Part shown: piece after piece, positions 45,019 to 53,386 of the stretch
How positions within the stretch are numbered: position 1 is the stretch's first letter
Layout of the letters: every line of letters begins with the position of its first letter
Assembly: GCA_030648295.1 (NCBI GenBank)
Contig: JAUSID010000083.1
Location: 23,338-87,337 of the forward strand
Reading direction: 5' to 3'
Origin: Opitutaceae bacterium
GTDB lineage: Bacteria > Verrucomicrobiota > Verrucomicrobiia > Opitutales > Opitutaceae
DNA length: 64,000 nt
The notes under the pieces: model-generated
What the model saw: the letters and a program-made list of their open reading frames with translations, nothing else
Told to the model about the DNA's origin: nothing
Databases searched by the model: none
Position numbers and translations under genes: made by a program

Positions 45019-46110
45019 TTAGCGGATTACTTTGCGCAGCACACGGACGCGATGAGCCTCGCTGTCGCCGATGAAAATGGAGCCGTCGACATCCACGAAA
45101 ATTCCGTGCGGTCGTGCCATACCACACTGGAGCGGATCGCCGTCCGGCCCGTTGCCCTTCTGGCCGGTGCCGACCATCAGCCGCAACCGGCCGGTGCGCG
45201 CTTCAATCATCCGGATGGTATGACTCTCCGTATCGACCAGCCACGCATTGCCATCGCGATCGATGGCGATGCCCTTCGGCCCGCTCAGCGTTGCCTTCGT
45301 CGCCGGACCGTCATTGCCGGTGAATCCTTTTTGACCTGTCCCGGCGACATGTTGGATCCGACCCAGCTTCAAATCGAATTTGAAAACCTGGTTTCCCTCG
45401 CGGGTCACGAGCCACAGGTTTCCGGCCCGATCGAAATCAATCGAGCGCGGCCCGCGCAGCGGCGTTCCAGCGATGGGCGCGCCATCGGGCGTATCGCCCG
45501 GTTTCCCCGTGCCGGCGAACGTGCTAATCACGCCGCGGCGGACGTCCACGCGGCGAATGACATGATTCCCGATGTCGCAAACGTAGAGATGCCCGTCCCG
45601 GCCGAACTGAATGCTGTGCGGTGACGACAACGAAGCCTGATTCGCCGGCCCGTCATCGCCCGCATATCCACGTTTCCCGTTCCCGGCGAAGGTGGTGATG
45701 ATGCCGGTCTTCGCGTCGATCCGCCGGATGGCGTGGTTCATCATGTCCGCGATATAAATATTTCCCGCGTCATCGAACCGCAGCTCATGCGGCCGTTGGA
45801 AGGACGCTTTGAGGGCGGGACCACCGTCGCCCGAATAACCGCGTTCGCCATTGCCGGCCACGGTGCTGATCGTGCCGTCGGCAGCGACGCGCCGGATTCG
45901 CTGGCCCGTGTATTCACAAAACCAGATCGCACCGTCCGGCCCGCGCACGACACCGAACGGGTCGTTGACCTGGGCGGAAGTCGCCGGGCCGCCGTCACCG
46001 CTGAATCCGGCCACGCCGGTACCAGCAAAGGTGGAAACGCGCCAGTCGGCGCCAAAGGCGATCGAAGCGAAGGCAAATGCCAGCAGCGTGGGGCGCAGCA
46101 GTGGGGTCAT
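45019..46110 (-). CDS. Exported NHL-repeat beta-propeller protein
   Basis: 363 aa with signal peptide LLRPTLLAFAFASIAFGA. The mature protein is a run of NHL repeats, each with the pattern TFAGTG..GFSGDGGPA..A....P.GV....DG..........IRRV, clearest at residues 28-55, 84-112 and 140-170 (VAGNGERGYSGDGGPA; FAGNGKRGYAGDDGPA). Such six-bladed propellers bind ligands or proteins, and no catalytic residues were recognised. Divergent from the sialidase-like gene, with 185 bp between starts. Confidence 0.9.
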   Translation of the reverse strand: MTPLLRPTLLAFAFASIAFGADWRVSTFAGTGVAGFSGDGGPATSAQVNDPFGVVRGPDGAIWFCEYTGQRIRRVAADGTISTVAGNGERGYSGDGGPALKASFQRPHELRFDDAGNIYIADMMNHAIRRIDAKTGIITTFAGNGKRGYAGDDGPANQASLSSPHSIQFGRDGHLYVCDIGNHVIRRVDVRRGVISTFAGTGKPGDTPDGAPIAGTPLRGPRSIDFDRAGNLWLVTREGNQVFKFDLKLGRIQHVAGTGQKGFTGNDGPATKATLSGPKGIAIDRDGNAWLVDTESHTIRMIEARTGRLRLMVGTGQKGNGPDGDPLQCGMARPHGIFVDVDGSIFIGDSEAHRVRVLRKVIR

Positions 46111-46295
46111 CCGGCAGCGGTTTAGCGACCGGCGGATTTGCGTCGACTGTTTTTAATCCCGGCTCGGGGCGGCCAGGCCCGTGGATAGAGGTCGCGAGGT
46201 CGCCCCTGACCCGGTGTGACGTCGAACCGCGGAAGTTTTTCAGAGCCGTTTCTAGTTTCACCGCGGCTTATCCTGATTACGTTCGTGCCGCCCCG

Positions 46296-47348
46296 ATGAA
46301 AGCGCCCCGCTCCAAACGGTTCTGGTCACCGGCCACCCGATACTCAATCGGTCTTACCCTGGCCGTGATGGGCAGGTGTGCCATGGCTGCACCGCCCGCG
46401 GCCCCGCGCCCCAACCCGTCGCCGGTGTCCCGGCTCCAGCAGCCCGGTCCTTGGGACCAGGACATCGTGGTGTATCGCGTGCCGGAACAAGGACGAGCCA
46501 CGGCGCTGGCGACATTCGAACGCGCCGGCGTCGCCACAATCGCCCGGTTGCGCGACGGCCGGCTCGTCGTCGCGCACCAACATTTTCCCGCCCATCAGCC
46601 GGACGACTTCGACAAGGTGGCGGTCCGATTCTCGTCCGACGACGGCAAATCGTGGACTGCGCCCGTCGTGATCCGGTTGCGCGGACTGCCCGAGGGGATG
46701 CGGTTCCCCTTCGATCCGACGCTGGTGCCGCTGGCCGACGGCCGCGTGCGGCTCTACTTCACCTCGCTGCGCGGCCGCCGCTTCGAGGAGGCAACGCCGG
46801 CGATCTACTCGGCGGTGTCGTCGGACGCAGTCGAGTACACGGTCGAACCAGGCATGCGTTTTGGCATCGACGACCGGCCGGTAATCGATTGCGCAGTCGT
46901 GCTGCATCACGGGGTGTTTCACCTCTATTCGCCGGACAACGGGAGGGGATTCCCACCCGGCGGTCGCCGCAACGATTCGCAATCGCCGGCGGACCGTCCG
47001 CGTGAAGGCGTGGCCTATCACGCGACGAGTGTTGACGGTTTGAAATTCGAGCGCGCCGACGATGTGCAGATCGAGGGTCGCCGTCGCTGGCTCGGGAACG
47101 CGCAGTCCGATGGAAACACCATTACGTTTTTCGGCACGGGCGAGGGCGGCATCTGGACCGCCACGAGCACCGATGGATTCAGGTGGACGCTTGGGCGCAC
47201 GTGGGGCGGATTCGCCGCCGCCGATCCCGGCGCCATCGCGCTTGAGGACCGCACTCTCCTTGTGGTCGGAACATCGCCGCCGCGTCCCGGCACGAATTCG
47301 GAACGCCGCGGTCGTCCGCCACCACCTCCGCGCCGCGCGCAACCATAG
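46296..47348 (+). CDS. Exported sialidase-like/five-bladed propeller glycosidase homologue
   Basis: 350 aa from the ATG at 46296, preceding basic residues and a signal segment (YSIGLTLAVMGRCAMAA). It has an Asp-box FSSDDGKSWTAP near residue 110, a second weaker ATSTDGFRWTLG near 290 and blade motifs such as FPFDPTLVPLADGRVRLYFTS near 135 and DCAVVLHHGVFHLYSPDNG near 196. This fits an exo-sialidase or GH43/GH32-like propeller; the catalytic set cannot be confirmed. The C-terminus is low-complexity Arg/Pro (RRGRPPPPPRRAQP). Confidence 0.75.
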   Translation: MKAPRSKRFWSPATRYSIGLTLAVMGRCAMAAPPAAPRPNPSPVSRLQQPGPWDQDIVVYRVPEQGRATALATFERAGVATIARLRDGRLVVAHQHFPAHQPDDFDKVAVRFSSDDGKSWTAPVVIRLRGLPEGMRFPFDPTLVPLADGRVRLYFTSLRGRRFEEATPAIYSAVSSDAVEYTVEPGMRFGIDDRPVIDCAVVLHHGVFHLYSPDNGRGFPPGGRRNDSQSPADRPREGVAYHATSVDGLKFERADDVQIEGRRRWLGNAQSDGNTITFFGTGEGGIWTATSTDGFRWTLGRTWGGFAAADPGAIALEDRTLLVVGTSPPRPGTNSERRGRPPPPPRRAQP

Positions 47349-47442
47349 CTGCACCGCGTGATTCTTCCTTAGCACGACCAGGTCTCGCGCCTTTCTCCCG
47401 TCAAAACTCCACGCGCCACGGCATCACCATTCCCTTCCCACC

Positions 47443-47844
47443 ATGGAAATCATCCGCGTCGAAACTCGAAAGACCGAATCCGGGCGTGCCGACTATTTCA
47501 CCGGTCATGTCCTCCTGGATCCGATCGCATCGCCTCCCCTTCCCTCGCGCGTCCGAGCCTTGCGCGTGACCTTTGCGCCGGGGGCACGGACCGCGTGGCA
47601 CACCCATCCGTTCGGGCAGGTCTTGCACATCCTCGCTGGCATCGGCGCGGTCCAGCGCGCCGGCGAGCCCATCCAAACCGTGAAACCGGGCGACACGGTT
47701 GTGATCGGGCCAGGCGAGCGGCACTGGCATGGCGCCGATCCCACGCATTTGATGGTTCATCTCGCGATCCAGGAAGCCGATGACGCCGGCGTTCAAACCA
47801 CGTGGTTTGAACATGTGACGGATGCCGAATACGGCGTCCGTTGA
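47443..47844 (+). CDS. Cupin domain protein
   Basis: 133 aa, a single double-stranded beta-helix. Motif 1 reads PGARTAWHTHPFGQVLHIL near residue 49 (two His plus Gln in place of the usual Glu), and motif 2 PGDTVVIGPGERHWHGA near 83 (His ligand). It resembles the YhhW/4-carboxymuconolactone decarboxylase-fused cupins that bind one divalent metal; small quinone- or flavonoid-type substrates are typical. It lies 94 bp after the sialidase-like gene on the same strand; a functional link is not evident. Confidence 0.88.
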   Translation: MEIIRVETRKTESGRADYFTGHVLLDPIASPPLPSRVRALRVTFAPGARTAWHTHPFGQVLHILAGIGAVQRAGEPIQTVKPGDTVVIGPGERHWHGADPTHLMVHLAIQEADDAGVQTTWFEHVTDAEYGVR

Positions 47845-47896
47845 TCGAAACAGCGCCAACGCCGGTTGCAGTAACCTGGCACGCGCCTGTTGTCGC

Positions 47897-47963
47897 CGCC
47901 TCTTCCGCCTCTTCCACGTCTTCCGCGTCTTCCACGTCTTCCGACGTCTCCCCGTCTTCCGGA
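47897..47963. repeat. CGTCTTCC polypyrimidine tract
   Basis: Units CCTCTTCC, CACGTCTTCC and CGTCTCCCC repeat up to the stop codon of the next minus-strand gene, exactly as at positions 35 and 5665. Confidence 0.7.
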
Positions 47964-48506
47964 CTACTCGCCGAGCTTGCGGCGGATTTCGTCCGGGATC
48001 TCGAGTGGTGATGCACCGATCCTCCGCACCGTCGTGTTCGACAACTGGCGGACATGAACCCGTTTCCGATCGACGAAGAGGATGCCCCAGTTCCCGCCGC
48101 CGGTCCCCCAACTGCCCGCCGTGCTGCGCGGCATCACCCACACTGTGTCGGCATCGATCCAGTCGCGGTGCTTCTTCGGCAGTTCGCTCAAGGTCTGCCA
48201 CCCTTTGTCGGTCCGGATCACGAACGCTTCGTTGCCTTTGAAAACCGCCTCGACCTCCACCTCCGCGTCCCGGCCGAGCCGCTGCGCGATTGATTTCACC
48301 ATCGGGAGCCGCATCCACGTCCATCCGCGCTGATCGGTCTTGCCTTCGATGGCATACGTTCGGGCGTCGTCCATCACGGTGGACGTCCAGCTGTAGTTCG
48401 GTTTTTCGGACAATTTCATGGCCGCGACAATGGCCTTTTCGGTCGGACCGGCAGGGCAGGTGGCGGCGGCCAGGGCGACTAGCGTAGCAACAGACAGGGG
48501 CTTCAT
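47964..48506 (-). CDS. Exported protein of unknown function
   Basis: 180 aa with a short signal peptide (KPLSVATLVALAAATCPAG) that carries a Cys near the cleavage region, though not in a convincing lipobox. The mature part is soluble: AAMKLSEKPNYSWTSTVMDD, then DQRGWTWMRLP, AVFKGNEAFVIRTDKGWQTL and GNWGILFVDRKRVHVRQLS. I do not recognise the family; the pattern recalls outer-membrane lipoprotein-sorting-like folds that sense model substrates. It stands alone between a cupin and an oxidoreductase. Confidence 0.75.
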   Translation of the reverse strand: MKPLSVATLVALAAATCPAGPTEKAIVAAMKLSEKPNYSWTSTVMDDARTYAIEGKTDQRGWTWMRLPMVKSIAQRLGRDAEVEVEAVFKGNEAFVIRTDKGWQTLSELPKKHRDWIDADTVWVMPRSTAGSWGTGGGNWGILFVDRKRVHVRQLSNTTVRRIGASPLEIPDEIRRKLGE

Positions 48507-48667
48507 GGCGCGCGGACTTCGATCGGGGTGGAGGGGAACGCAGGCAGTTTCTCACGCGCGTGCCCCCTCCCGGAATGGGGTCGGAGTTGCCTCGCCGATG
48601 TGGCATTGACCCACCACCGGAGTCGGTGATTACCCACCACCGATTATTGAACGATCTGTGCGAGCCG

Positions 48668-50122
48668 TTATCCCGGAAGCGATTTGCCAAACACCCGCTG
48701 GAGGACGGTTCGGGCGGCGAAGTACCCGCACATCCCGTGAACGCCACCGCCCGGCGGAGTTGAACTCGAGCAGATGAAGAGCCGCGGATTCGGCGTCGCG
48801 TAGGGATTCCACCGCGGCACGGGGCGAAACAGGAAATTCAGGAGGCCATTGTCGCCGCCGGCAATGTCGCCGCCGATCATGGTCGGGTTATGGGTTTCAA
48901 CGGCCGCCGGGTTGAGCGTATGCCGCGCGAGGATGCGGTCGCGAAACCCGGGGGCAAAGCGTTCGACCTGCATCTCGATGCGCGAGGTCATGTCCTCGGC
49001 GCAACCAGCGGGCACGTGGCAATACGCCCAGCCCGTGTGTTTTCCCGCCGGACTGCGCGACGGATCGATTTGCGACGGCTGGGCCACGAGGACGAAAGGC
49101 TGCGACGGCGCACGCCCGTGCGCGACATCCGACTCGGCGGAAAGAACATCCTCGAACGCGCCGCCCACGTGGACGGTGGCGGCGCCGGCGCATTCGGGAT
49201 TCCGCCACGGAATCGGCCCATCCAGCGCCCAATCGATCTTAAACACGCCGCTGCCGTGCTTGAAGTTCGAATACCGGCGGTGAAATCGCGGCGGCAGCTC
49301 CCCGGCGCACAGCGCGGCGATCTGGCGGGGGCTCAGGTCGAAGAGAATCGCGCGCGCCTCCGGCAACTCGCCCAGGCTGGTCACCCGCATCCCCATCCGC
49401 AGCTCGCCACCCGCCGCGGTGAAGGCCCGCGCGAGGGCATTCGCGATCGCCTGTGAACCGCCACGGGCGCACGGCCAGCCGGCGATGTGCGCCGAGAGCG
49501 CCAGGACCATCCCGAACGCCGCCGTGCCGGCGCGATTCAGCGCCAGGATCGAATGCGCAGCGCAGCCGGCAAAAAGCGCGCGCGCGGCATTGCCGCGAAA
49601 TCGCTCGCGCGCGATCCGCTCTGCCGGTTGCAGGCCGGCCAGCCCGAACCGCAACTTTCGGCCCAGCGATGCCGCGCCCCCCTGCCACATCGGCTGCAGC
49701 AGCCCGTCGATGAAGCGGCTGTCCGCAAACGGGCCGAGCAACCGCTCCCATGCTGCACCGTCGGGACCGAGCCGCGCGGCCGTTGCGCTCAGCGATTTCT
49801 CCAGCACCGCAACTTCGCCGTCCGGCAGCGGATGCGCGAGCGGCACGCTGGACCACACCCAGTTCACGCCCAGTTTTTCCAACCCGATCCGGCGAAAAAC
49901 CGGCGACAATACGGCCATCGGATGGATGGCCGAGCAGATGTCGTGAACGAAACCTGGCAGCGTCAATTCGGCGGAACGACATCCGCCGCCAGGCACCGTC
50001 CCGGCTTCGACGATGACAACCGACAGCCCGGCCTGCGCGAGCAGGACGCCCGCCGTGAGCCCGTTGGGCCCGCCGCCAACGATCACGATGTCGGGAGTAC
50101 GCACTGGAGTGCCCGCGGCCAT
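48668..50122 (-). CDS. Phytoene-desaturase-like FAD-dependent oxidoreductase
   Basis: 484 aa. N-terminal FAD-binding motif DIVIVGGGPNGLTAGVLLAQAG near residue 11 followed by VVIVEAGTVPGGGCRS (dinucleotide-binding fold and the GG doublet of the CrtI/monoamine-oxidase clan). WPCARGGSQAIANALARAF near 217 and the C-terminal FICSSSTPPGGGVHGMCGY near 450 complete the CrtI-like signature, as in the pyridine-nucleotide-disulfide-oxidoreductase 2/RetSat group. Substrate unknown; no carotenoid genes are nearby. Confidence 0.9.
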   Translation of the reverse strand: MAAGTPVRTPDIVIVGGGPNGLTAGVLLAQAGLSVVIVEAGTVPGGGCRSAELTLPGFVHDICSAIHPMAVLSPVFRRIGLEKLGVNWVWSSVPLAHPLPDGEVAVLEKSLSATAARLGPDGAAWERLLGPFADSRFIDGLLQPMWQGGAASLGRKLRFGLAGLQPAERIARERFRGNAARALFAGCAAHSILALNRAGTAAFGMVLALSAHIAGWPCARGGSQAIANALARAFTAAGGELRMGMRVTSLGELPEARAILFDLSPRQIAALCAGELPPRFHRRYSNFKHGSGVFKIDWALDGPIPWRNPECAGAATVHVGGAFEDVLSAESDVAHGRAPSQPFVLVAQPSQIDPSRSPAGKHTGWAYCHVPAGCAEDMTSRIEMQVERFAPGFRDRILARHTLNPAAVETHNPTMIGGDIAGGDNGLLNFLFRPVPRWNPYATPNPRLFICSSSTPPGGGVHGMCGYFAARTVLQRVFGKSLPG

Positions 50123-50387
50123 CGAGGAAGACTCTACGCGGCGTCATGAATTGCAACCGGTCAGCCAGCCGAAGGATCGAGGTCTGCGCCGGTCGCAACT
50201 CCAAGCCCGGGTGCATCGCTTCCCCGCGGCAGGCACCGGCCTCTGGAGCCAGTTCGATCGATGAAACTAGGGAAACGTCCCATGCCCGCTTCAGGGTTTT
50301 CACAGAGCCAGTCGCGGAACGGGCCCCACGTGCATCGGTCTGCCCTCCTACTCTCTCAACCAAACTTAACCTCGAAAGGAACATCCC

Positions 50388-50642
50388 ATGGAAATCATCA
50401 CCATGTTAGTCATCGGTCTCCTCGTCGGCATTGTAGCCAAATTCCTGATGCCGGGAGACGATCCAGGCGGAATCATCATGACCATCGTGCTCGGCATCGC
50501 CGGCTCGTTTGTAGCCGGTTTTCTGGGCCGGGCGGCGGGATGGTATAGCGCCGGTGAACCGATCAGCTTCATCGCCTCCGTGGTGGGAGCGATTGTGTTG
50601 CTGCTGCTTTACCGGCTCATGTTCCGTCGCCGGCGGCTGTAA
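50388..50642 (+). CDS. GlsB/YeaQ/YmgE family stress-response membrane protein
   Basis: 84 aa, nearly all membrane: three hydrophobic helices with the family signature LLVGIVAKFLMPGDDPGG, GIAGSFVAGFLG and FIASVVGAIVLLLLYR. A good Shine-Dalgarno (AAAGGAA) lies about 6 bp before the ATG. Members are transglycosylase-associated or stress-induced inner-membrane proteins of unknown mechanism. It is a single-gene unit followed by the clearest intrinsic terminator in the window. Confidence 0.93.
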   Translation: MEIITMLVIGLLVGIVAKFLMPGDDPGGIIMTIVLGIAGSFVAGFLGRAAGWYSAGEPISFIASVVGAIVLLLLYRLMFRRRRL

Positions 50643-50666
50643 GGCTGCGTAGGCATTCACATTCGA

Positions 50667-50702
50667 CTCCGCGTCCCGGTCCGCCGGGCGCGGAGTTTTT
50701 TA
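50667..50702 (+). terminator. Rho-independent terminator
   Basis: Stem ACTCCGCG/CGCGGAGT around a 15-nt loop that itself contains CCCGG/CCGGG, immediately followed by TTTTTT. It lies 25 bp after the membrane-protein stop codon. Confidence 0.9.
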
Positions 50703-50767
50703 TTGCCAGGCCGATTTGCCGCGCCGCTCCGCCCCGCACCGACGCGCGCCCCGGCGGTCTAGGCCTC

Positions 50768-51463
50768 ATGCCTACATCCCCGAATATTGCGGAAGGAAAC
50801 GTCGCGCGCAGTCTACACGCCGTCGTTGCGCAAGTGCCGTCGTCCCACGAAAACCCGGCCCCCCATCCCCTGGAGCGCGCGCAGCGGCTCACCCAGCGGG
50901 CGGCCCTTGCGGGCGCCGCTGTATCCGGCACAGCCGCACTGCCGCCCGGGCCCCTGGGACTCGCGACGGTGTTGCCCGATCTGCTTTCCATCTGGGGCAT
51001 TCAGCAGCAACTCGTCGCGGATATCGCCGCCGCGTACGGCAAGACCGCCACCCTCACGCCCGAGGTGATGGTCTTCTGCCTCTTTCGGCACGCGGACGAT
51101 TCCGTTTCGCGGATGCTGCTCAGCCGCCAGGGCGAGAATGTCGTCTTCCGCCGCGTGGCGAATCGCACGCTCCAGTTGCTACTGGAGAAGATCGCCGTTC
51201 GCGTGGCGCAGCGAGTCGTGACCAAAGGCCTCGCGCGATGGCTGCCGATCGTCGGCGCACTTGGCGTGGGCGCCCATTCCTTTTACGACACGTCCAAGGT
51301 CGGTCGCAACGCCATCGAGCTGTTTTCGCGTCCTCAGCAGCACGCCGCATCGCCCCGCGCCACCGGGTCGAAATCCATTCACCCGGGGCGCAAGCGAAAA
51401 CGCGCCGCAACCAAGAAGCGCGGGCAAGTTCGCCGCCGTTCCGCGCGCCGCGTGAAAGCGTAG
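50768..51463 (+). CDS. EcsC-like protein
   Basis: 231 aa. The centre (residues about 40-185) matches EcsC-family features: amphipathic alanine-rich start LAGAAVSGTAALPPGPLGLATVLPDLLSIW, then IQQQLVADIAAAYGK, PEVMVFCLFRHADD and a hydrophobic ALGVGAHSFYDTSKVGR. The C-terminal 40 residues are extremely basic (GRKRKRAATKKRGQVRRRSARR), unusual for the family and suggesting nucleic-acid or phospholipid binding. EcsC members are poorly characterised. It is followed at about 100 bp by the twin GHQPC genes on the same strand. Confidence 0.75.
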   Translation: MPTSPNIAEGNVARSLHAVVAQVPSSHENPAPHPLERAQRLTQRAALAGAAVSGTAALPPGPLGLATVLPDLLSIWGIQQQLVADIAAAYGKTATLTPEVMVFCLFRHADDSVSRMLLSRQGENVVFRRVANRTLQLLLEKIAVRVAQRVVTKGLARWLPIVGALGVGAHSFYDTSKVGRNAIELFSRPQQHAASPRATGSKSIHPGRKRKRAATKKRGQVRRRSARRVKA

Positions 51464-51565
51464 GCGGAGTTGTATCGACCCTGCGTCCGGATGGAGTGAA
51501 AACCCACCGTGATCTGCGGGATCAAGACCCATTCCCCGCACGCCGCGAAGCGCTACAATCGCCTG

Positions 51566-51757
51566 ATGAGTACGACCCCAACTCGTTCCGCACCGGCCGC
51601 GTCCACGTCTTCGATGGCAGCGGCGCCAGCCGTTTTCGTCATCAATACCGTGCAGACTGAAACCGTCGCCACGAATACGGAACTCACGCCCGAAGAGCAA
51701 TGGGCGCTCTTCGAATTCGAATTGAAATACAGTGACTCCGGACATCAGCCCTGTTGA
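51566..51757 (+). CDS. Small protein with conserved C-terminal GHQPC, twin 1
   Basis: 63 aa from the ATG at 51566; a GTG 57 bp upstream would add 19 residues. Thr/Ser/Ala-rich, low-complexity first 35 residues, then a conserved end: LTPEEQWALFEFELKY and the final SDSGHQPC. The last residue is Cys. The last 25 residues match twin 2 at 16 positions, while the N-terminal parts are unrelated, a pattern seen in precursor peptides and in secreted or anchored small proteins with C-terminal recognition tags. No modification enzyme is adjacent. Not a family I recognise. Confidence 0.7.
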   Translation: MSTTPTRSAPAASTSSMAAAPAVFVINTVQTETVATNTELTPEEQWALFEFELKYSDSGHQPC

Positions 51758-51843
51758 GGGAGCCAGCGATTATTCCTCCGATTGCTCCGCGCACCGCGGG
51801 CGCGAGCGTGACTTTGTCGCGGTTTCGCGTACGTTCGTAGCGG

Positions 51844-52053
51844 ATGTCGCCATCGCCCACTGATCCCCCGCGGCCAGATCCTCCGACCGACGCAATCGTC
51901 TCGGCCCAAACTGGGATTGCTTCAACCGCAGCGGCTGGTAACGCGGCTGCAGCCGGAGTGAATCCTTCCGACCAGACGCTTTCTCCAGCAGAACAAATGG
52001 CGGCATTTGAAAAGGAGCTGAAGGAAAACGACTGGGGCCACCAGCCCTGTTGA
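51844..52053 (+). CDS. Small protein with conserved C-terminal GHQPC, twin 2
   Basis: 69 aa from the ATG at 51844, 87 bp after twin 1. Pro/Ala/Thr-rich N-terminus, then LSPAEQMAAFEKELKENDWGHQPC compressed into the same C-terminal module as twin 1. DNA similarity continues past the stop codon (CAGCCCTGTTGAGG, then AGCCAG in both), which shows a local duplication of the 3' part. The tail after LSPAEQ is probably helical and amphipathic, with a terminal Trp/Ser-Gly-His-Gln-Pro-Cys. Confidence 0.7.
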   Translation: MSPSPTDPPRPDPPTDAIVSAQTGIASTAAAGNAAAAGVNPSDQTLSPAEQMAAFEKELKENDWGHQPC

Positions 52054-52307
52054 GGCAGCCAGGATCGCGTCAGCGCCAATCGCGTCGGCCGGTTAAACCG
52101 GGATTTCACGATTGTGTGACGTATCCGTGTCCCGGGCACGCTGGATTTCGTGCCAACTTTGTTCCCACCCCGCGGTGATGATCGATTTTTACAATTTCGA
52201 AATCACCTAGTTTCGGCGCCTCAACTTACTCAAGGGTATCTCCTTAGCTAAATCTGAGGGTGGGACCGGATAGGCACCGAAGGGCGATTAGATTACCATC
52301 ATGCGCG

Positions 52308-52820
52308 ATGTTGCCCGTCGTCCCCACCTCGTTCGATCGCCCCCCTTCCGCGCTGTCCACGGCGCGGGCGGCTTTGCAACGCGGCTTCACGATCTTCGAA
52401 GTGACGGTCTCGGCAACCATTCTCGTGCTCGTCATCGCGACATCACTCACCGTCCTGCAAACGGGCATGCGCGCTGTGGATACGGCCCGGAACATGACGC
52501 TCGCCGGCCAGATCAGCCAGAGTGTCCTCGAGGTGCTCCGGCTACAGAACTGGTCCCAGATCAGCGTCCTGCCTGCGTCGGCGACAATCAACATTGGGGA
52601 TGCCATCAGCTCGGGCAATGTCACCGCGCTCGACGTCGCGCTCAACACCGTGACCAGCCGGTTCACGTGCACGCGCACGATTTCCTCCCCCAAAACCGAC
52701 ATGCGGCTGATCTCCGTCACCGTCAGCTGGCGCGGCAACGATGGTCGTTTCCACTCCGTCTCCTCCCAGGCGAGGTATGCGAAGAAAGGGCTCAATGATT
52801 ACATCTACATCTCGCACTAA
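52308..52820 (+). CDS. Prepilin-like protein (PilV/GspI type)
   Basis: 170 aa from the ATG at 52308; GTG 52260 would lengthen the leader further. Class III signal: about 30-residue leader ending QRG, then FTIFEVTVSATILVLVIATSL with Glu at mature position 5 and a hydrophobic helix. Cleavage and N-methylation by a prepilin peptidase are expected after the Gly. The mature domain is short and beta-rich. The gene overlaps the next by 26 bp, indicating translational coupling. Probably a minor pseudopilin of a type IV pilus or type II secretion-like fibre. Confidence 0.85.
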   Translation: MLPVVPTSFDRPPSALSTARAALQRGFTIFEVTVSATILVLVIATSLTVLQTGMRAVDTARNMTLAGQISQSVLEVLRLQNWSQISVLPASATINIGDAISSGNVTALDVALNTVTSRFTCTRTISSPKTDMRLISVTVSWRGNDGRFHSVSSQARYAKKGLNDYIYISH

Positions 52821-53376
52821 CGCGCGCCGGCGCGGATTCACCCTGGTCGAGATTATGGTTTCGACCGGGCTCTCCACCATCGTGATGACCGGCGTGTTGT
52901 CGTCGTTCATCCTGATGGGCAAGAACAGCTACAACGCCGCCAACTACAGCGTGATGGAGGCGGAGTCGCGCCGCGCGCTGGAGACGTTCACCGAGGAGGC
53001 GCGGATGGCCAGCAACATTACCTGGACAAGCTCGAACAGTGTCACGCTCTCGGTTGTGAACGACACCAGCACTTACCTCGTCACCTACGCATACGATACG
53101 GGGAGCAGCGGCAGCACGGCGAAGTGTTTCTACCGACGCCTCGGCGACTCGAGCAGCACGCAGCCAGCGCAAATTCTCGTGCGTAGTGTCACCGACTTCG
53201 CATTTCGCCGCTACAAAGTCGTCAACGGGTCGGACTTCAGTGCCGCGAATGATCTCGAGACGAAACAGCTTCAGATCACGTTGCGCACGGTCCGGACCGG
53301 CACGACCACGGTCAACGCGACCAACGCCGTGCTGTCGGCGCGGGTCGTGTTGCGCAACAAGCACGTCTCGACTTGA
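52795..53376 (+). CDS. Prepilin-like protein (PilW/GspJ type)
   Basis: 193 aa from the ATG at 52795, preceded by AAAGGG at good spacing. Class III signal RRRG then FTLVEIMVSTGLSTIVMTGVL, with Glu at position 5. The mature domain (FILMGKNSYNAANYSVMEAESRRALETF) resembles GspJ/PilW minor pilins. Ends 10 bp before the third gene of the cluster. Confidence 0.88.
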   Translation: MITSTSRTNARRRGFTLVEIMVSTGLSTIVMTGVLSSFILMGKNSYNAANYSVMEAESRRALETFTEEARMASNITWTSSNSVTLSVVNDTSTYLVTYAYDTGSSGSTAKCFYRRLGDSSSTQPAQILVRSVTDFAFRRYKVVNGSDFSAANDLETKQLQITLRTVRTGTTTVNATNAVLSARVVLRNKHVST

Positions 53377-53386
53377 GGCGCGATCG

